Assembly: GCA_024400875.1 (NCBI GenBank)
Contig: JAKSMB010000005.1
Span: 1-64,000 of the forward strand
Origin: Bacteroidales bacterium
Lineage (GTDB): Bacteria > Bacteroidota > Bacteroidia > Bacteroidales > WCHB1-69
Direction: 5' to 3'
Length of the DNA stretch: 64,000 nucleotides
The notes below the pieces were generated by a model. The model did not search any database. It was given only the letters and a program-made list of their open reading frames with translations, and was not told the origin of the DNA. The position numbers were made by a program, and so were the translations under genes. Shown piece after piece: positions 38,049-47,374 of this stretch (position 1 is the stretch's first letter; each line of letters starts with the position of its first letter).

Positions 38049-39248
38049 TTATTTAACAAGTTTATAGGTATCCATTGCCATAACCAACTCTTCGTTTGTA
38101 GTTACGGAAACGAGTTTCACCTTAGATTCTGGAGTAGAGATGATGCCATCTTCGCCAGCATATTTCTTGTTAGCTTCAACATCCAACTTAGTGCCGAGCC
38201 AATCGAGGTCGTTGCAGATAGCCTCGCGCTGGAACCAAGCGTTTTCGCCGATACCACCAGTGAAGAGGATCAGGTCAACGCCACCCATTGCAGCAGCGTA
38301 TGCGCCGATGTATTTCTTTACGCGGTAAGCAAACATATTGAATGCATAGGTAGAACGTTCGTCACCAGCATCGCGGCCAGCGCGGATGTCACGCATATCA
38401 ACGCTCTTGCCAGAGATACCGAGCAAACCACATTTCTTATTGATGAAGGTGTTGAGTTGTTTGGTATCCATATTTTCTGAATCCATGATATAAATCAACG
38501 CACCAGCATCGATATCACCACAACGGGTACCCATCATCAAACCTTCTACTGGGGTGAAGCCCATAGAGTTGTCGATAGATTTACCGTTTTTGATAGCGGT
38601 GATAGAAGCGCCGTTGCCAAGGTGGCAGCTAACGATCTTACAGTTGTTGTAATCCAAACCTGCCAATTCAGCGGCCTTTGGTCCAACATATTTGTGGCTG
38701 GTACCGTGGAAACCGTAACGACGGATTTTCTTTTCTGTGTACATTTCGTAAGGAAGTGCATACAAGAAAGCTTCTGGTGGCATAGTCTGATGGAAAGAAG
38801 TGTCGAAGATACCCACATGCTTAATGTTCGGGAGCAGCTTCATCATTACATTGATACCGAGAAGAGAAGCAGGATTGTGCAGCGGAGCAAGTTCGCAAAG
38901 CTTGCCGATTTCTTCAATTTCTTTAGGACCGAGAACCATGCTACGATCGAAATATTCACCACCATGAGCTACGCGGTGACCCACAGCGTTGATTTCATCC
39001 AAAGATTTGATGACACCATGTTGAGGGTCCATCAAAGCGTCCAAAACAAGCTTAACGCCAATTTCATGGTCAGCGATTGGGGTTTGAACATAGTATTTTT
39101 CCTTGCCAACAGGTTTGTGGGTAAATTCACCCATTTCCAAACCTACGCGTTCAACAAGACCTTTGGCCAACAATTCCGGTTGCGGTTCCATTTCCAACAA
39201 TTGATACTTGATGGAGGAACTACCACAATTTAATACGAGTACTTTCAT
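38049..39248 (-). CDS. ackA: Acetate kinase
   Basis: This 399-residue enzyme makes ATP and acetate from acetyl phosphate. Family signatures are VLNCGSSSIKYQL at the N terminus, GHRVAHGGEYF, the FDTSFHQTMP segment, YGFHGTSHKYV with the catalytic His, CHLGNGAS, and FTGGIGENA. It is monocistronic, with a promoter at 39299 and a terminator at 37975. pta is not adjacent, which is unusual because pta and ackA are commonly paired. Confidence 0.97.
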   Translation of the reverse strand: MKVLVLNCGSSSIKYQLLEMEPQPELLAKGLVERVGLEMGEFTHKPVGKEKYYVQTPIADHEIGVKLVLDALMDPQHGVIKSLDEINAVGHRVAHGGEYFDRSMVLGPKEIEEIGKLCELAPLHNPASLLGINVMMKLLPNIKHVGIFDTSFHQTMPPEAFLYALPYEMYTEKKIRRYGFHGTSHKYVGPKAAELAGLDYNNCKIVSCHLGNGASITAIKNGKSIDNSMGFTPVEGLMMGTRCGDIDAGALIYIMDSENMDTKQLNTFINKKCGLLGISGKSVDMRDIRAGRDAGDERSTYAFNMFAYRVKKYIGAYAAAMGGVDLILFTGGIGENAWFQREAICNDLDWLGTKLDVEANKKYAGEDGIISTPESKVKLVSVTTNEELVMAMDTYKLVK

Positions 39249-39298
39249 TTTGTATGATAGATTTTTAAGTTAAAGACGTTGTTTTTTAAAAACGGCCG

Positions 39299-39306
39299 CA
39301 AATATA
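39299..39306 (-). promoter_or_regulatory. -7 promoter box for ackA
   Basis: The minus strand reads TATATTTG followed by CGGCCG, 50 bases before the ackA ATG. Confidence 0.6.
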
Positions 39307-39347
39307 ACAAATATATAAAAAAGGTTGCTTATTATCCATCTTTTTTA

Positions 39348-39355
39348 TATCTTTG
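39348..39355 (+). promoter_or_regulatory. -7 promoter box for the OmpA/TPR lipoprotein
   Basis: TATCTTTG followed by CATCG lies 57 bases before the ATG at 39413, giving the longest leader among the promoters in this window. The leader is A/T-rich without a clear structure. Confidence 0.6.
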
Positions 39356-39412
39356 CATCGTTTATAATAAGAATATAAAATATTAATTATCAATTAAATA
39401 GAAAAAATTACA

Positions 39413-41230
39413 ATGAAGAAAATCTACGTTTTAGGTTTTGCATGTTTAACAGCAGCCATGCTAACAGGCTGCGGATTTGGTAAAATGGTAACGAAATACC
39501 CTGAAGTATCCGTTACATTCGACAATCCAGACCTTGAGAACAAAGGCGGTGAAGTAGCATACACCATTAAAGGTGAATTCCCTGCAAAATACATGAAGAA
39601 GAAAGCCACGATGACGATGCAACCTTCCATCAAGGTTGCCGGCGCCAACGAAGCAGAACCATTTGTAACTTTGAAATTCAAAGGCGAAAAAGCTAAAGGT
39701 GAAGGCACAACCATCAGCTGGAAGAATGGTGGCACTTTCACACAAACGGGTACTTTCAAGTTCAAAGAAGACTACGAAGATGCTGAAATCGTTGCTACAG
39801 CCAATGCACAGCTCAAGAAGAAAAGCACAACCTTGAGTCCCGAAAAGAACTTAGGCGAAGGCATCGGCAACACCTCTTCCCGTATCAACCTCCAACCTTC
39901 ATTGACCGACAACGGTAAAGGTGGTAATTTCTTGAACGCTGCACACAATTTCAAGACCGAATTCGTTGGTAGAACCGCTACCATCTATTTCGACCTTAAC
40001 AGTTCCGCTATGAACTGGAGTAACAAGAACAACAAGAACCAAGCAGCCAAGGATTCTATCAAGGCGTTCATCAACTTCTTGGGTCAAGATCTTATCATCG
40101 ACCGCGTTGTCATCTCCGGCTGGGCTTCTCCAGAAGGTGAAGAAAGCAACAACCAAGGTCTTTCTGAAAGACGTTTCGACCAAGGTAAGAAATGGTTCTC
40201 CGAACAATATGAAAAATATCTGAGAGACTACGCTAAGAAGAACAAAATCAAAATGAAAGATCTGCAAAGACCTACATTTGAATATGTTAACAATGCCAAG
40301 GGTGAAGACTGGGACGGCTTTGAAGCTGCTGTTGAAAAATCAAACATGGCTCAAAAGAACCAAATCCTCAACGTCGTTAAATCACAAAGCAACAACGCTA
40401 TGCGTGAACAGAAGATTCGTGAAATGACCGACATCTATCCTGAAATCGCCGACGTGATCCTTCCTCCTTTGAGACGTGCTGAAATGCAACTCATCTGCAA
40501 GAAACACGACACCTACACCGACGCTGAGTTGATCAGCAAGGTATTGGCTTCTCCTCAAGATTTTTCTGCTAACGAACGTTTGTATGCTGCTTCTGTTTGC
40601 AACAACACCCAAGATATGGAAGCTATCTACAAAGCACTCACCAACGATACCCAATCCGATTGGCGTGCATTCAACGACCTTGGCGCGCTCTACCTGAGCG
40701 AATATTACAAGGGCGATAGCAAGAAGTTGCAAGAAGCTATCAATTGGTTGAAGAAGGCTGAAGCGCTCTCTCCAAACAACGGCGTTATCCTCAACAACCT
40801 CGCTATGGCTGAGTTCCTTCAAGGCAACTATGCTGAAGCTCGTACGAACTTCAACAAGTCAAGCGAAGCTTCTGTTGCTCCTGTAAACCAAGACTATGTA
40901 AAAGGTATGTACAGCATCATCGACGGCGACTACACACAAGCTGCTCAATTGATGAACAACAGAAACTGCGACTACAACACCGCACTCGTTCAAATCCTGA
41001 ACAAGGACTACACTGCTGCACAAAACACCTTGAACTGCATCGAAAAAGTGGATGCTAAAACCGCTTATTTGAAAGCTGTTTTGGCTGCACGTTTGAAACA
41101 AGAAGCTGACGTTTACAGCAACCTCGAAGCTGCTTTCAAATTGGATCCATCTTTGAAAACTACTGCAAAGAAAGATGCTGAATTCAAGAAATACCGTCGC
41201 ACTGAAACCTTCAAAAACTTAGTAAAATAA
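39413..41230 (+). CDS. OmpA-like / TPR lipoprotein
   Basis: The 605-residue lipoprotein has a signal peptide with lipobox LTGC (Cys20). A beta-rich N-terminal region (about 25-185) is followed by an OmpA-C-like peptidoglycan-binding region (about 185-300). TIYFDLNSSAMNW and VVISGWASPEGEESNNQGLSERR are the OmpA-type blocks. TPR-like helices run from about 410 to 600 (WRAFNDLGALYLSEYY, GVILNNLAMAEFLQGNYAEA). It probably anchors in the outer membrane and holds peptidoglycan. Overall it resembles Bacteroidota OmpA/TPR proteins, but no specific function can be given. It has its own promoter and terminator. Confidence 0.85.
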   Translation: MKKIYVLGFACLTAAMLTGCGFGKMVTKYPEVSVTFDNPDLENKGGEVAYTIKGEFPAKYMKKKATMTMQPSIKVAGANEAEPFVTLKFKGEKAKGEGTTISWKNGGTFTQTGTFKFKEDYEDAEIVATANAQLKKKSTTLSPEKNLGEGIGNTSSRINLQPSLTDNGKGGNFLNAAHNFKTEFVGRTATIYFDLNSSAMNWSNKNNKNQAAKDSIKAFINFLGQDLIIDRVVISGWASPEGEESNNQGLSERRFDQGKKWFSEQYEKYLRDYAKKNKIKMKDLQRPTFEYVNNAKGEDWDGFEAAVEKSNMAQKNQILNVVKSQSNNAMREQKIREMTDIYPEIADVILPPLRRAEMQLICKKHDTYTDAELISKVLASPQDFSANERLYAASVCNNTQDMEAIYKALTNDTQSDWRAFNDLGALYLSEYYKGDSKKLQEAINWLKKAEALSPNNGVILNNLAMAEFLQGNYAEARTNFNKSSEASVAPVNQDYVKGMYSIIDGDYTQAAQLMNNRNCDYNTALVQILNKDYTAAQNTLNCIEKVDAKTAYLKAVLAARLKQEADVYSNLEAAFKLDPSLKTTAKKDAEFKKYRRTETFKNLVK

Positions 41231-41276
41231 CAACGGCTATCGGCCCAGAATTGTTGGCCCTTAGCAACTATCATAC

Positions 41277-41319
41277 AAGCAGTTGACTGATGGCTCTCGT
41301 CATTGTCAACTGCTTTTTT
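41277..41319 (+). terminator. Terminator after the OmpA/TPR lipoprotein
   Basis: An eleven-pair stem, AAGCAGTTGAC with GTCAACTGCTT, has a 17-base loop that can pair internally (TGA/TCA), followed by six T. Confidence 0.85.
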
Positions 41320-41341
41320 AGTAATCTAAACCAGAAACATT

Positions 41342-42214
41342 ATGACTGAAAACCGAAACATGGCCATCGCGTACGACTTCGACGGTACGCTCGCACCCGG
41401 CAATATGCAGGAATACAACTTCATCCCGGATCTCAATATGGACAAAGGCGAATTCTGGGAAGAAGCCAACGAAATGGCCAAGACCCACGATATGGACGAA
41501 GTTTTGGCCTATATGCATCTGATGCTCCTAAAGGCCAAAGAAAAAAACATCTCCATTCGGGAAGATGCCTTTATGAAGTACGGAGAAAAAATCACCTTTT
41601 TTGAGGGAGTGGAAGACTACTTTGAGCGAATTAACAACTATGCTGCCCAGAAAAACATCCACTTAGAGCATTTCATCATCTCCTCTGGCCTACGTGAATT
41701 TGTGAAAGGTACCGCCATTGCAAAACACTTCAAAAGCATATTCGCTTCCGGTTTTCAATACGATCAAAACGGCATCGCCTGCTGGCCTGCCTTGGTTGTA
41801 AACTACACCAATAAAACCCAGTTCCTTTTCCGTATCAACAAGGGCATCTACAATTCCTACGACAATACGCTCATAAACAAATCGATGCCAGAAGATGAAC
41901 GTACCGTACCATTCTCAAACATCGTCTATATCGGAGATGGTGAAACCGACGTTCCCGCTATGAAAATGGTAAACCTTTACGGAGGAACCACTATCGCCGT
42001 ATACAATCCCCTCTCCAAGCCTACGGCACATCGTCCAAAATCCTCAAAGGACATTTGTTTAGACCTCATCCGACAGAATCGTGCCGACTATATCGCACCC
42101 ACCAACTATTCAGAAGGTGGAGAACTTGACACGATGCTCAAGAAAATCATCGACAAGACAGCGATGGAGCAAGACTTGCTAAGCTTGAAATACAAAGAAG
42201 TAAACAAACAATAA
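41342..42214 (+). CDS. HAD-family phosphatase
   Basis: This 290-residue cytoplasmic protein has the HAD motifs: DFDGT with nucleophile Asp12 and acid Asp14, IISSG as motif II, and GDGETDVPAM as motif IV. A helical cap lies between motifs I and II. The pattern resembles phosphoserine-phosphatase-like HADs, with a longer insertion after IISSG (about 120-200). Substrate is unknown. The YD-like repeat gene follows by 14 bases. Confidence 0.85.
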   Translation: MTENRNMAIAYDFDGTLAPGNMQEYNFIPDLNMDKGEFWEEANEMAKTHDMDEVLAYMHLMLLKAKEKNISIREDAFMKYGEKITFFEGVEDYFERINNYAAQKNIHLEHFIISSGLREFVKGTAIAKHFKSIFASGFQYDQNGIACWPALVVNYTNKTQFLFRINKGIYNSYDNTLINKSMPEDERTVPFSNIVYIGDGETDVPAMKMVNLYGGTTIAVYNPLSKPTAHRPKSSKDICLDLIRQNRADYIAPTNYSEGGELDTMLKKIIDKTAMEQDLLSLKYKEVNKQ

Positions 42215-42228
42215 CTTTATAATTGGAA

Positions 42229-43131
42229 ATGAATATGAAAACGCTGAAAATTATCAAAATAGAAAACCAACGCGTAGGTTATAACGAAAACGACATCGAG
42301 CCATTGGAATACACGGAAGTTATGGCCACCTATAATGCGGCAGGACAAATCCTTCGTGAAGAAAGATACAACAGCGATGGCGAGCTCAACACGTTGACCA
42401 TCAACACGTATGATGACAATAATCTACTGATCGAAACCGAACAATACGATCAAGACGACATTCTCTTGCAGAAAACCATCAATTACTACAACGAAAATCA
42501 GCAACTGGTGCAACAAGGCAACTTCTTTGGAGAAGGCGACTTTGAATACATCACCAAGTACGTTTACGACGACAACAACAACCTTCTCCGCCTGGAGATG
42601 TACGATGGCGATGACCTGGACTATGTAGAAAAAGAAATGGAATACAGCGATGGATTGCTCGTGCAGGAAATCGAGAACGACGATTACGGTAATAAGTTAT
42701 ATGTTCACCATTATTCCTACAATGATAAAGGACAAACCATCAAGCACGTGCGCGATGAGATTCAGAACAAAGACCGTCGCACCTACGAATACAGCTATGA
42801 TGAAAACGGCAACCGCATCAAGGATTTAATCTACGACTACGGCAATTCGCTTATCGCCAAAATCTATCGCCAATTTGACGAACAGAACCGTCAGGTTGAA
42901 GTAGAAGAAGAAGATTTGGACAGCTACCGTAAGATCACGATGGAATACGATGGCGATCTTGTAGTGAAGAACAGTCTTTTCACCAAAGAAGGTCAGCTTC
43001 TAGGCTGGGCAGAATACACCTATGATGAGAATCAAAAGGAAAATGCCGCACGCGAATATATTCAAGATGAAGTAAAGCCCGAAAACTACCGCTTGCTTCG
43101 TGAAACCCGCTATATTAGAGAAGAAAAATAA
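42229..43131 (+). CDS. Cytoplasmic YD-like tandem repeat protein, function unknown
   Basis: The 300-residue acidic protein consists from about residue 35 to the end of roughly ten tandem units of 24-29 residues. Examples are YDDNNLLIETEQYDQDD, YNENQQLVQQGNFFGEGD, YDDNNNLLRLEMYDGDD, YNDKGQTIKHVRDE and YDENGNRIKDLIYDYGN. The Y(D/N)xxNxL pattern is that of RHS/YD repeats, which usually occur in secreted proteins, but no signal peptide or membrane helix is present here. I start at ATG 42229; an in-frame TTG is at 42223 and another ATG at 42235. Its TAA overlaps the next ATG. It may be a scaffold or binding protein; this is inference. Confidence 0.8.
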   Translation: MNMKTLKIIKIENQRVGYNENDIEPLEYTEVMATYNAAGQILREERYNSDGELNTLTINTYDDNNLLIETEQYDQDDILLQKTINYYNENQQLVQQGNFFGEGDFEYITKYVYDDNNNLLRLEMYDGDDLDYVEKEMEYSDGLLVQEIENDDYGNKLYVHHYSYNDKGQTIKHVRDEIQNKDRRTYEYSYDENGNRIKDLIYDYGNSLIAKIYRQFDEQNRQVEVEEEDLDSYRKITMEYDGDLVVKNSLFTKEGQLLGWAEYTYDENQKENAAREYIQDEVKPENYRLLRETRYIREEK

Positions 43132-44612
43132 TGCGAAAATTATATACACTTCTATTACTAACCTTGGTAATGAGCACAGCTTTCGGACAATATTCCCTTT
43201 CCCCGTGTATGTTCGGGTATGAAGAGGCCACCACCGACATAGAACGCTTTTTTGCACTCTACAACACGCACGTGGCTGCCCTAAACGAGGGTGTTCACGT
43301 GGATTATGACGGGGTGGAATCTCCCATCAACATTGAAATCCCAGAAGATGCAAAGCCCATTCCTCTAACCGAATATTCCAACTTTGGAGGCGCTACCTTC
43401 AACGTAAAGAATACCGTAAAGAATTTCTATCTCTTCCGTTTGGAAACAATAGCCGATACGCTTGACAAAATCGACAAGAAGGAAATCGATGATGGCAAAT
43501 TCAAATCCAACAAAGAGCTGAAAACCGGCCATAAAATGCTCATTCTCAAAGATGATAGTCTTTGGGTGGACAAGCGCGAAGGACATAACTACGGGCACTT
43601 CCGCAAGGATTTAATGCTCTTGAAAGATGGCGTAAGTCTTAACAAGCCCATCATGCCATACAACAATCCGCAATCAAACCCCTCCGCTCAGTATTGCTCC
43701 TACACGGAAGATGTTAAGGTTATCACCGATGTCACCATCAATAGAACCTCATCATCCACCTACAAAACCTATTGTTTCGACATCAAAAACGAATACAACA
43801 TCAACATCTGCGATGTCAACATCAACACACCCAACGACAATAAGTTATATGCCGACAATGCCATCCGCATCACCAATTGTGCGAAAGTGACCTTGGATCA
43901 CGTGCGGATCAACGGAACATATTCACAAACAGACCACTACGGCTATGGCATCCTGATGGATAACCTGTGGGACACACACGTCGTTAATTTGAAATCGAGC
44001 TCCAAATGGGGAATCTTCGGCAGCAACAATATCAGTAAGATTCTTTTGCAAGATTGCGACATCAACCGTTTCGACATTCACTGTTATGGTCGAGACGTAA
44101 CCGTTAAGAACACCTTTTTCAGCAATCTATACAACCAGTATTCCTCTATCTACGGAACCGTGTTGTACGACCATTGTACATTTACCAATCACGTGCCTGT
44201 ATTGCTAGAATCCTCCTATAATGCCTTCACCGGTTTTGAATTGGTATTGAAGAACTGCGTGCTTAATATGAATCCTAAGAACTATTATTTGGTAGATGCA
44301 CGCTATTTTACCGACAAGACCAACAATCGTCCTGAAACCAAGGCTAAATGTTTACCTAACGTCACTATGTCGAAGTGTACCATAAATATGATTGAAGAAT
44401 TCAGCAAACTCTTCATCTTTCATTTCAGCAGCATGACCTATTCCAAGAATGTAGGTTACATTTCCGACATCAAGATCAATGATTTGACAGTCAATGGCGG
44501 ACGACTAACCTTAAAGGTATGCACAAAGGATTTCAAGCACGAAAAGAAAATCAACTTCCCGCTATACAATCAACACTTTGGCACAATGCCTAAGCAACTC
44601 GATAATAAATAA
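43131..44612 (+). CDS. Secreted right-handed beta-helix protein
   Basis: The 493-residue protein has a signal peptide (cleaved near TAFGQ, residue 20). After an N-terminal region of about 160 residues, repeated strands such as NINICDVNINTPNDN, AIRITNCAKVTLDHVRINGT, VVNLKSSSKWGIFGSNNISKI and KILLQDCDINRF form the stack of a pectate-lyase-like parallel beta-helix (about 200-480). No catalytic residues can be assigned, and no T9SS sorting domain is seen at the C terminus, so it is probably periplasmic or outer-membrane associated. It is translationally coupled to the YD-like protein gene (TAATG). Confidence 0.8.
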   Translation: MRKLYTLLLLTLVMSTAFGQYSLSPCMFGYEEATTDIERFFALYNTHVAALNEGVHVDYDGVESPINIEIPEDAKPIPLTEYSNFGGATFNVKNTVKNFYLFRLETIADTLDKIDKKEIDDGKFKSNKELKTGHKMLILKDDSLWVDKREGHNYGHFRKDLMLLKDGVSLNKPIMPYNNPQSNPSAQYCSYTEDVKVITDVTINRTSSSTYKTYCFDIKNEYNINICDVNINTPNDNKLYADNAIRITNCAKVTLDHVRINGTYSQTDHYGYGILMDNLWDTHVVNLKSSSKWGIFGSNNISKILLQDCDINRFDIHCYGRDVTVKNTFFSNLYNQYSSIYGTVLYDHCTFTNHVPVLLESSYNAFTGFELVLKNCVLNMNPKNYYLVDARYFTDKTNNRPETKAKCLPNVTMSKCTINMIEEFSKLFIFHFSSMTYSKNVGYISDIKINDLTVNGGRLTLKVCTKDFKHEKKINFPLYNQHFGTMPKQLDNK

Positions 44613-44630
44613 AGATAATACTATAAAAGC

Positions 44631-45053
44631 TTACTGTACGCTGTTGAAAGCTACGGCGTACAGTTTTACTTGTTTTATCATTGATGCCAGTCCATTGGAA
44701 CGTGTCGGCGACAGATGTTCCTTCAAGCCTATGGCATCCAGATAGGAAAGATCATTGTCGATAATCTCTTGCGGTGTTCTACCTGACAGAACGCGAATCA
44801 ACAGATTGACAATACCCTTTGTAATAATAGCATCGCTATCTGCAGTAAATATCACCTTCCCATCTTGTTTATCAGCATGCAACCACACCTGTGATTGGCA
44901 TCCTTCAATCAAAAATTGAGAAGTCTTATATTGTTCATCAATCATCGGGAGTTCTTTACCCAACTCGATGATATAGTTGTATTTATCCATCCAATCGTCG
45001 AACATCTCGAACTCGCTGATGAGTTCTTGTTCAACCTCTTGCATCGTACTCAT
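44631..45053 (-). CDS. sufE: Fe-S assembly sulfur acceptor SufE
   Basis: This 140-residue protein accepts persulfide sulfur from SufS for Fe-S cluster building. The active Cys52 lies in EGCQSQVWL, the family signature, and the C terminus has LKEHLSPTRSNGL. It is alone, not in a suf operon. It starts inside the stop of the M6 protease gene (TAATG on the minus strand) and is last in the mlaE-mlaF-cvpA-M6-sufE series. Confidence 0.95.
   Translation of the reverse strand: MSTMQEVEQELISEFEMFDDWMDKYNYIIELGKELPMIDEQYKTSQFLIEGCQSQVWLHADKQDGKVIFTADSDAIITKGIVNLLIRVLSGRTPQEIIDNDLSYLDAIGLKEHLSPTRSNGLASMIKQVKLYAVAFNSVQ
44633..44667 (+). terminator. Hairpin inside the 3' end of sufE, likely terminator for the beta-helix operon
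   Basis: A nine-pair stem, ACTGTACGC (44633-44641) with GCGTACAGT (44656-44664), is followed on the plus strand by TTT. It sits 20 bases after the beta-helix stop and lies within the sufE coding sequence. The T run is short, so confidence is moderate. Confidence 0.5.
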
Positions 45054-46873
45054 TATTGCTTGATAAATTTTAAAGTTGTTATGTGTTTTTCTCTTTCCAA
45101 TACCTTTATCAGATAATAACCTGCCGGGAGATTAGAGACATCCATTCTGCAGTTCATCTCCATAGTATTCACTTCCTGAAGCATTTGTCCGAACAATGTA
45201 TAAAGTTGGAAGGTATGTTCGCCTTCATTAGAAGTTGTAAGCGTAATAAACTGTTGAGCAGGGTTAGGATACAGAGCATAGCTACTATTGGCATAATCCT
45301 GAATACCCACCCACTCTGTAAAGTCAAACTGCATACTATCCACATCATTGGTAAGATTGTTAAAGAATACAGGAACAAACTCGCCATTCTCCAAGAAAGG
45401 ATAAGGATTGGTAAGCGGTGAAAATTCCTTACGGGCTGCAATACCTGAACGATGGTTTGCATTGTTGATCAGACCATTGTTGTCTGGAGTTCCATTTCTT
45501 CTGAACACGTATATCTCATCCAAATTATCATCGCCATTATAGTTGGCATTACCATTGAAAAGCGTGTTGACGCGATAGAAGACCAATCCTCTACCTGGAA
45601 CAGAAGAGTCGAAAGGTTGCGTTTTAGAGCGGAAATCCACCATGATCAATTCGGTTGGAATCTGTGTTCTGGCAAAATAAGACTGTCTGTCGGGTGTTTC
45701 AGAGTTCAGCGGCATAATCGTATAAGTGCCGTAATGATCCAACGGAAGGATATCGCTTTCTGACAGCCAATTTCCGTACTTATACTTCATATAGGCACAA
45801 GGTTGTTGAGGAGGTGTTTGATTAGAACCCATCAAATCCCAAGGGCCAACTGCTGTAACGTCTGAAAATTCCTCTACATAATGATAAAGGTCTGGAGCAC
45901 TCAGCGTATGGAACATTTCGTGGCACAGGGTAGAAGTATTGAAATAGCCAGTAGCATCGGCCAGTTGGAAGTTGTAGTCGTAGGCTCTTTTGCCGTGCAT
46001 GTACACCTCTTTAGAGAAAAGAGACCAGCGATGAGGCCAAAGCAGTACTGCCCAGTCGCCCACATCACCTTTCACCACAAAAACGATATTGTCGATCTTG
46101 CCATCGTTGTCATAGTCCATATTCAAATTGGCAGGCACCATATTCTCCACGTAGTTGCAAGCTCTTTCCAGAAGACCATGCTCGCGTTCCGTGCGTTGGT
46201 TGGAACTGGCGTCATAGCCTTCCGGATTTTCTGAAGACCATTCACGATAGTATGCACGAGGATGGATATCCTGGTAAGAGAGAATCTGATCGCCATCCGG
46301 TTGTGGATAGAAGGTAGATCTAATGAAAAGTTGATGATAAGAGGTCGTTCTGAAGTAGTTGAACATTGAGTTCGTGGTATAATTTTCAGAAGAGTCGTTG
46401 AACATATAGTTCACATCTGCAAAGCTATTTGTGAAATCGGTATCGTCGGCAAAGCGGATAAAGATGACGATATTGTTCATATTACCCTTGTTGGTATTCT
46501 CATTGCGAGCGCGTTCCACCTTTGCCGGCATAACCATCTCGCGGCGACGTTCAAGATATTGCTCTTTTGATATTCTAACACCAGGTTGAAGGCCTTTGTC
46601 AGCGGGATTGCAAGTACCAGCCACCCAGGCGGTAGGCAGCACCTCACCATCTCTCTTTTCTGCATAAACGTAATAGCCAGTCTGCTTATCTTGTACGATC
46701 GTAAAACCCTTTTCATCGTGTAAGCGCAAATAAAATTCATCACCTGAAACGAAACAACGTAAGGTATCGCCATTGGGTTGAATCAGCACGCGCGGAACAT
46801 TGTCGATATGAGCTGCGTAGGAGAATGCCGCCATACAAAGCAGCAATGTAGTAAACAGTATTCTAATCTTCAT
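45053..46873 (-). CDS. M6-family metalloprotease with T9SS sorting domain
   Basis: This 606-residue protein has a signal peptide (about 1-20) and an N-terminal M6 domain. The zinc site is HEMFHTLSAPD with His318, Glu319 and His322. GPWDLMGSN supplies the Met-turn region. An Asp-rich calcium-like loop (NMDYDNDGKIDNI) precedes it. The last ~80 residues (YALYPNPAQQFITL, then LPAGYYLIKV and a final KFIKQ) form a type IX sorting domain. It is an immune-inhibitor-A-like secreted protease. I prefer ATG 46873; an upstream ATG at 46882 is also in frame. The gene overlaps cvpA at its 5' end and sufE at its 3' end. Confidence 0.9.
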   Translation of the reverse strand: MKIRILFTTLLLCMAAFSYAAHIDNVPRVLIQPNGDTLRCFVSGDEFYLRLHDEKGFTIVQDKQTGYYVYAEKRDGEVLPTAWVAGTCNPADKGLQPGVRISKEQYLERRREMVMPAKVERARNENTNKGNMNNIVIFIRFADDTDFTNSFADVNYMFNDSSENYTTNSMFNYFRTTSYHQLFIRSTFYPQPDGDQILSYQDIHPRAYYREWSSENPEGYDASSNQRTEREHGLLERACNYVENMVPANLNMDYDNDGKIDNIVFVVKGDVGDWAVLLWPHRWSLFSKEVYMHGKRAYDYNFQLADATGYFNTSTLCHEMFHTLSAPDLYHYVEEFSDVTAVGPWDLMGSNQTPPQQPCAYMKYKYGNWLSESDILPLDHYGTYTIMPLNSETPDRQSYFARTQIPTELIMVDFRSKTQPFDSSVPGRGLVFYRVNTLFNGNANYNGDDNLDEIYVFRRNGTPDNNGLINNANHRSGIAARKEFSPLTNPYPFLENGEFVPVFFNNLTNDVDSMQFDFTEWVGIQDYANSSYALYPNPAQQFITLTTSNEGEHTFQLYTLFGQMLQEVNTMEMNCRMDVSNLPAGYYLIKVLEREKHITTLKFIKQ

Positions 46874-47372
46874 TTTTATCATTGTTTTTCTTAATAATAT
46901 TCCATTCTATCTTATCGTTCCAGTGCATAGCATGTGGAACAATGGGTTCAACGTATTTATAGGTAAAAGATTGTTCTTTAGTCTCTTTTTTTATAATAAT
47001 CTCCATTCTGTCGAGTGATTGCACTAGGTAGAGGACCACGCTCGCCACCACCAGCACTTTTCCAACACCGAAAAGCATACCAAAGATGCGATCAACGGCG
47101 CCAGGGATTGTGAGTTTCACGATTTTCTGCACTGCCTTTCCAACCAGGCGCACCAAAACGACCACCACCGCAAAGGTTAAGATCATAGCCAAAGGGCGGG
47201 CGATATCAGAGCCCACGATTACCAAAGCAAACCAATCTGAAAAACGGTAAGCCGCCCAGCTGCCCAACACCAAAGCTATAATCGTAGCAACCTCGTAAAT
47301 GAGTCCGTTTTTAAATCCTAAAAACCCAAACCAGCAAATTGGTATAAGCAGTAAAATATCAAGTAAAGTCAT
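46863..47372 (-). CDS. cvpA: CvpA family membrane protein
   Basis: This 169-residue inner-membrane protein has four hydrophobic helices at about 3-20, 27-47, 58-80 and 97-116, and the family's GFKNGLIYEVATIIALVLG N-terminal pattern. CvpA was named for colicin V production; its role in envelope stress is not well defined. It lies 2 bases after mlaF and its 3' end overlaps the M6 gene start. Confidence 0.88.
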   Translation of the reverse strand: MTLLDILLLIPICWFGFLGFKNGLIYEVATIIALVLGSWAAYRFSDWFALVIVGSDIARPLAMILTFAVVVVLVRLVGKAVQKIVKLTIPGAVDRIFGMLFGVGKVLVVASVVLYLVQSLDRMEIIIKKETKEQSFTYKYVEPIVPHAMHWNDKIEWNIIKKNNDKNED

Positions 47373-47374
47373 TT

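Noticed and set aside
38622..39233. A 203-codon open frame antisense to ackA
   Set aside because: No promoter, no motif, and full overlap with a convincing acetate kinase.
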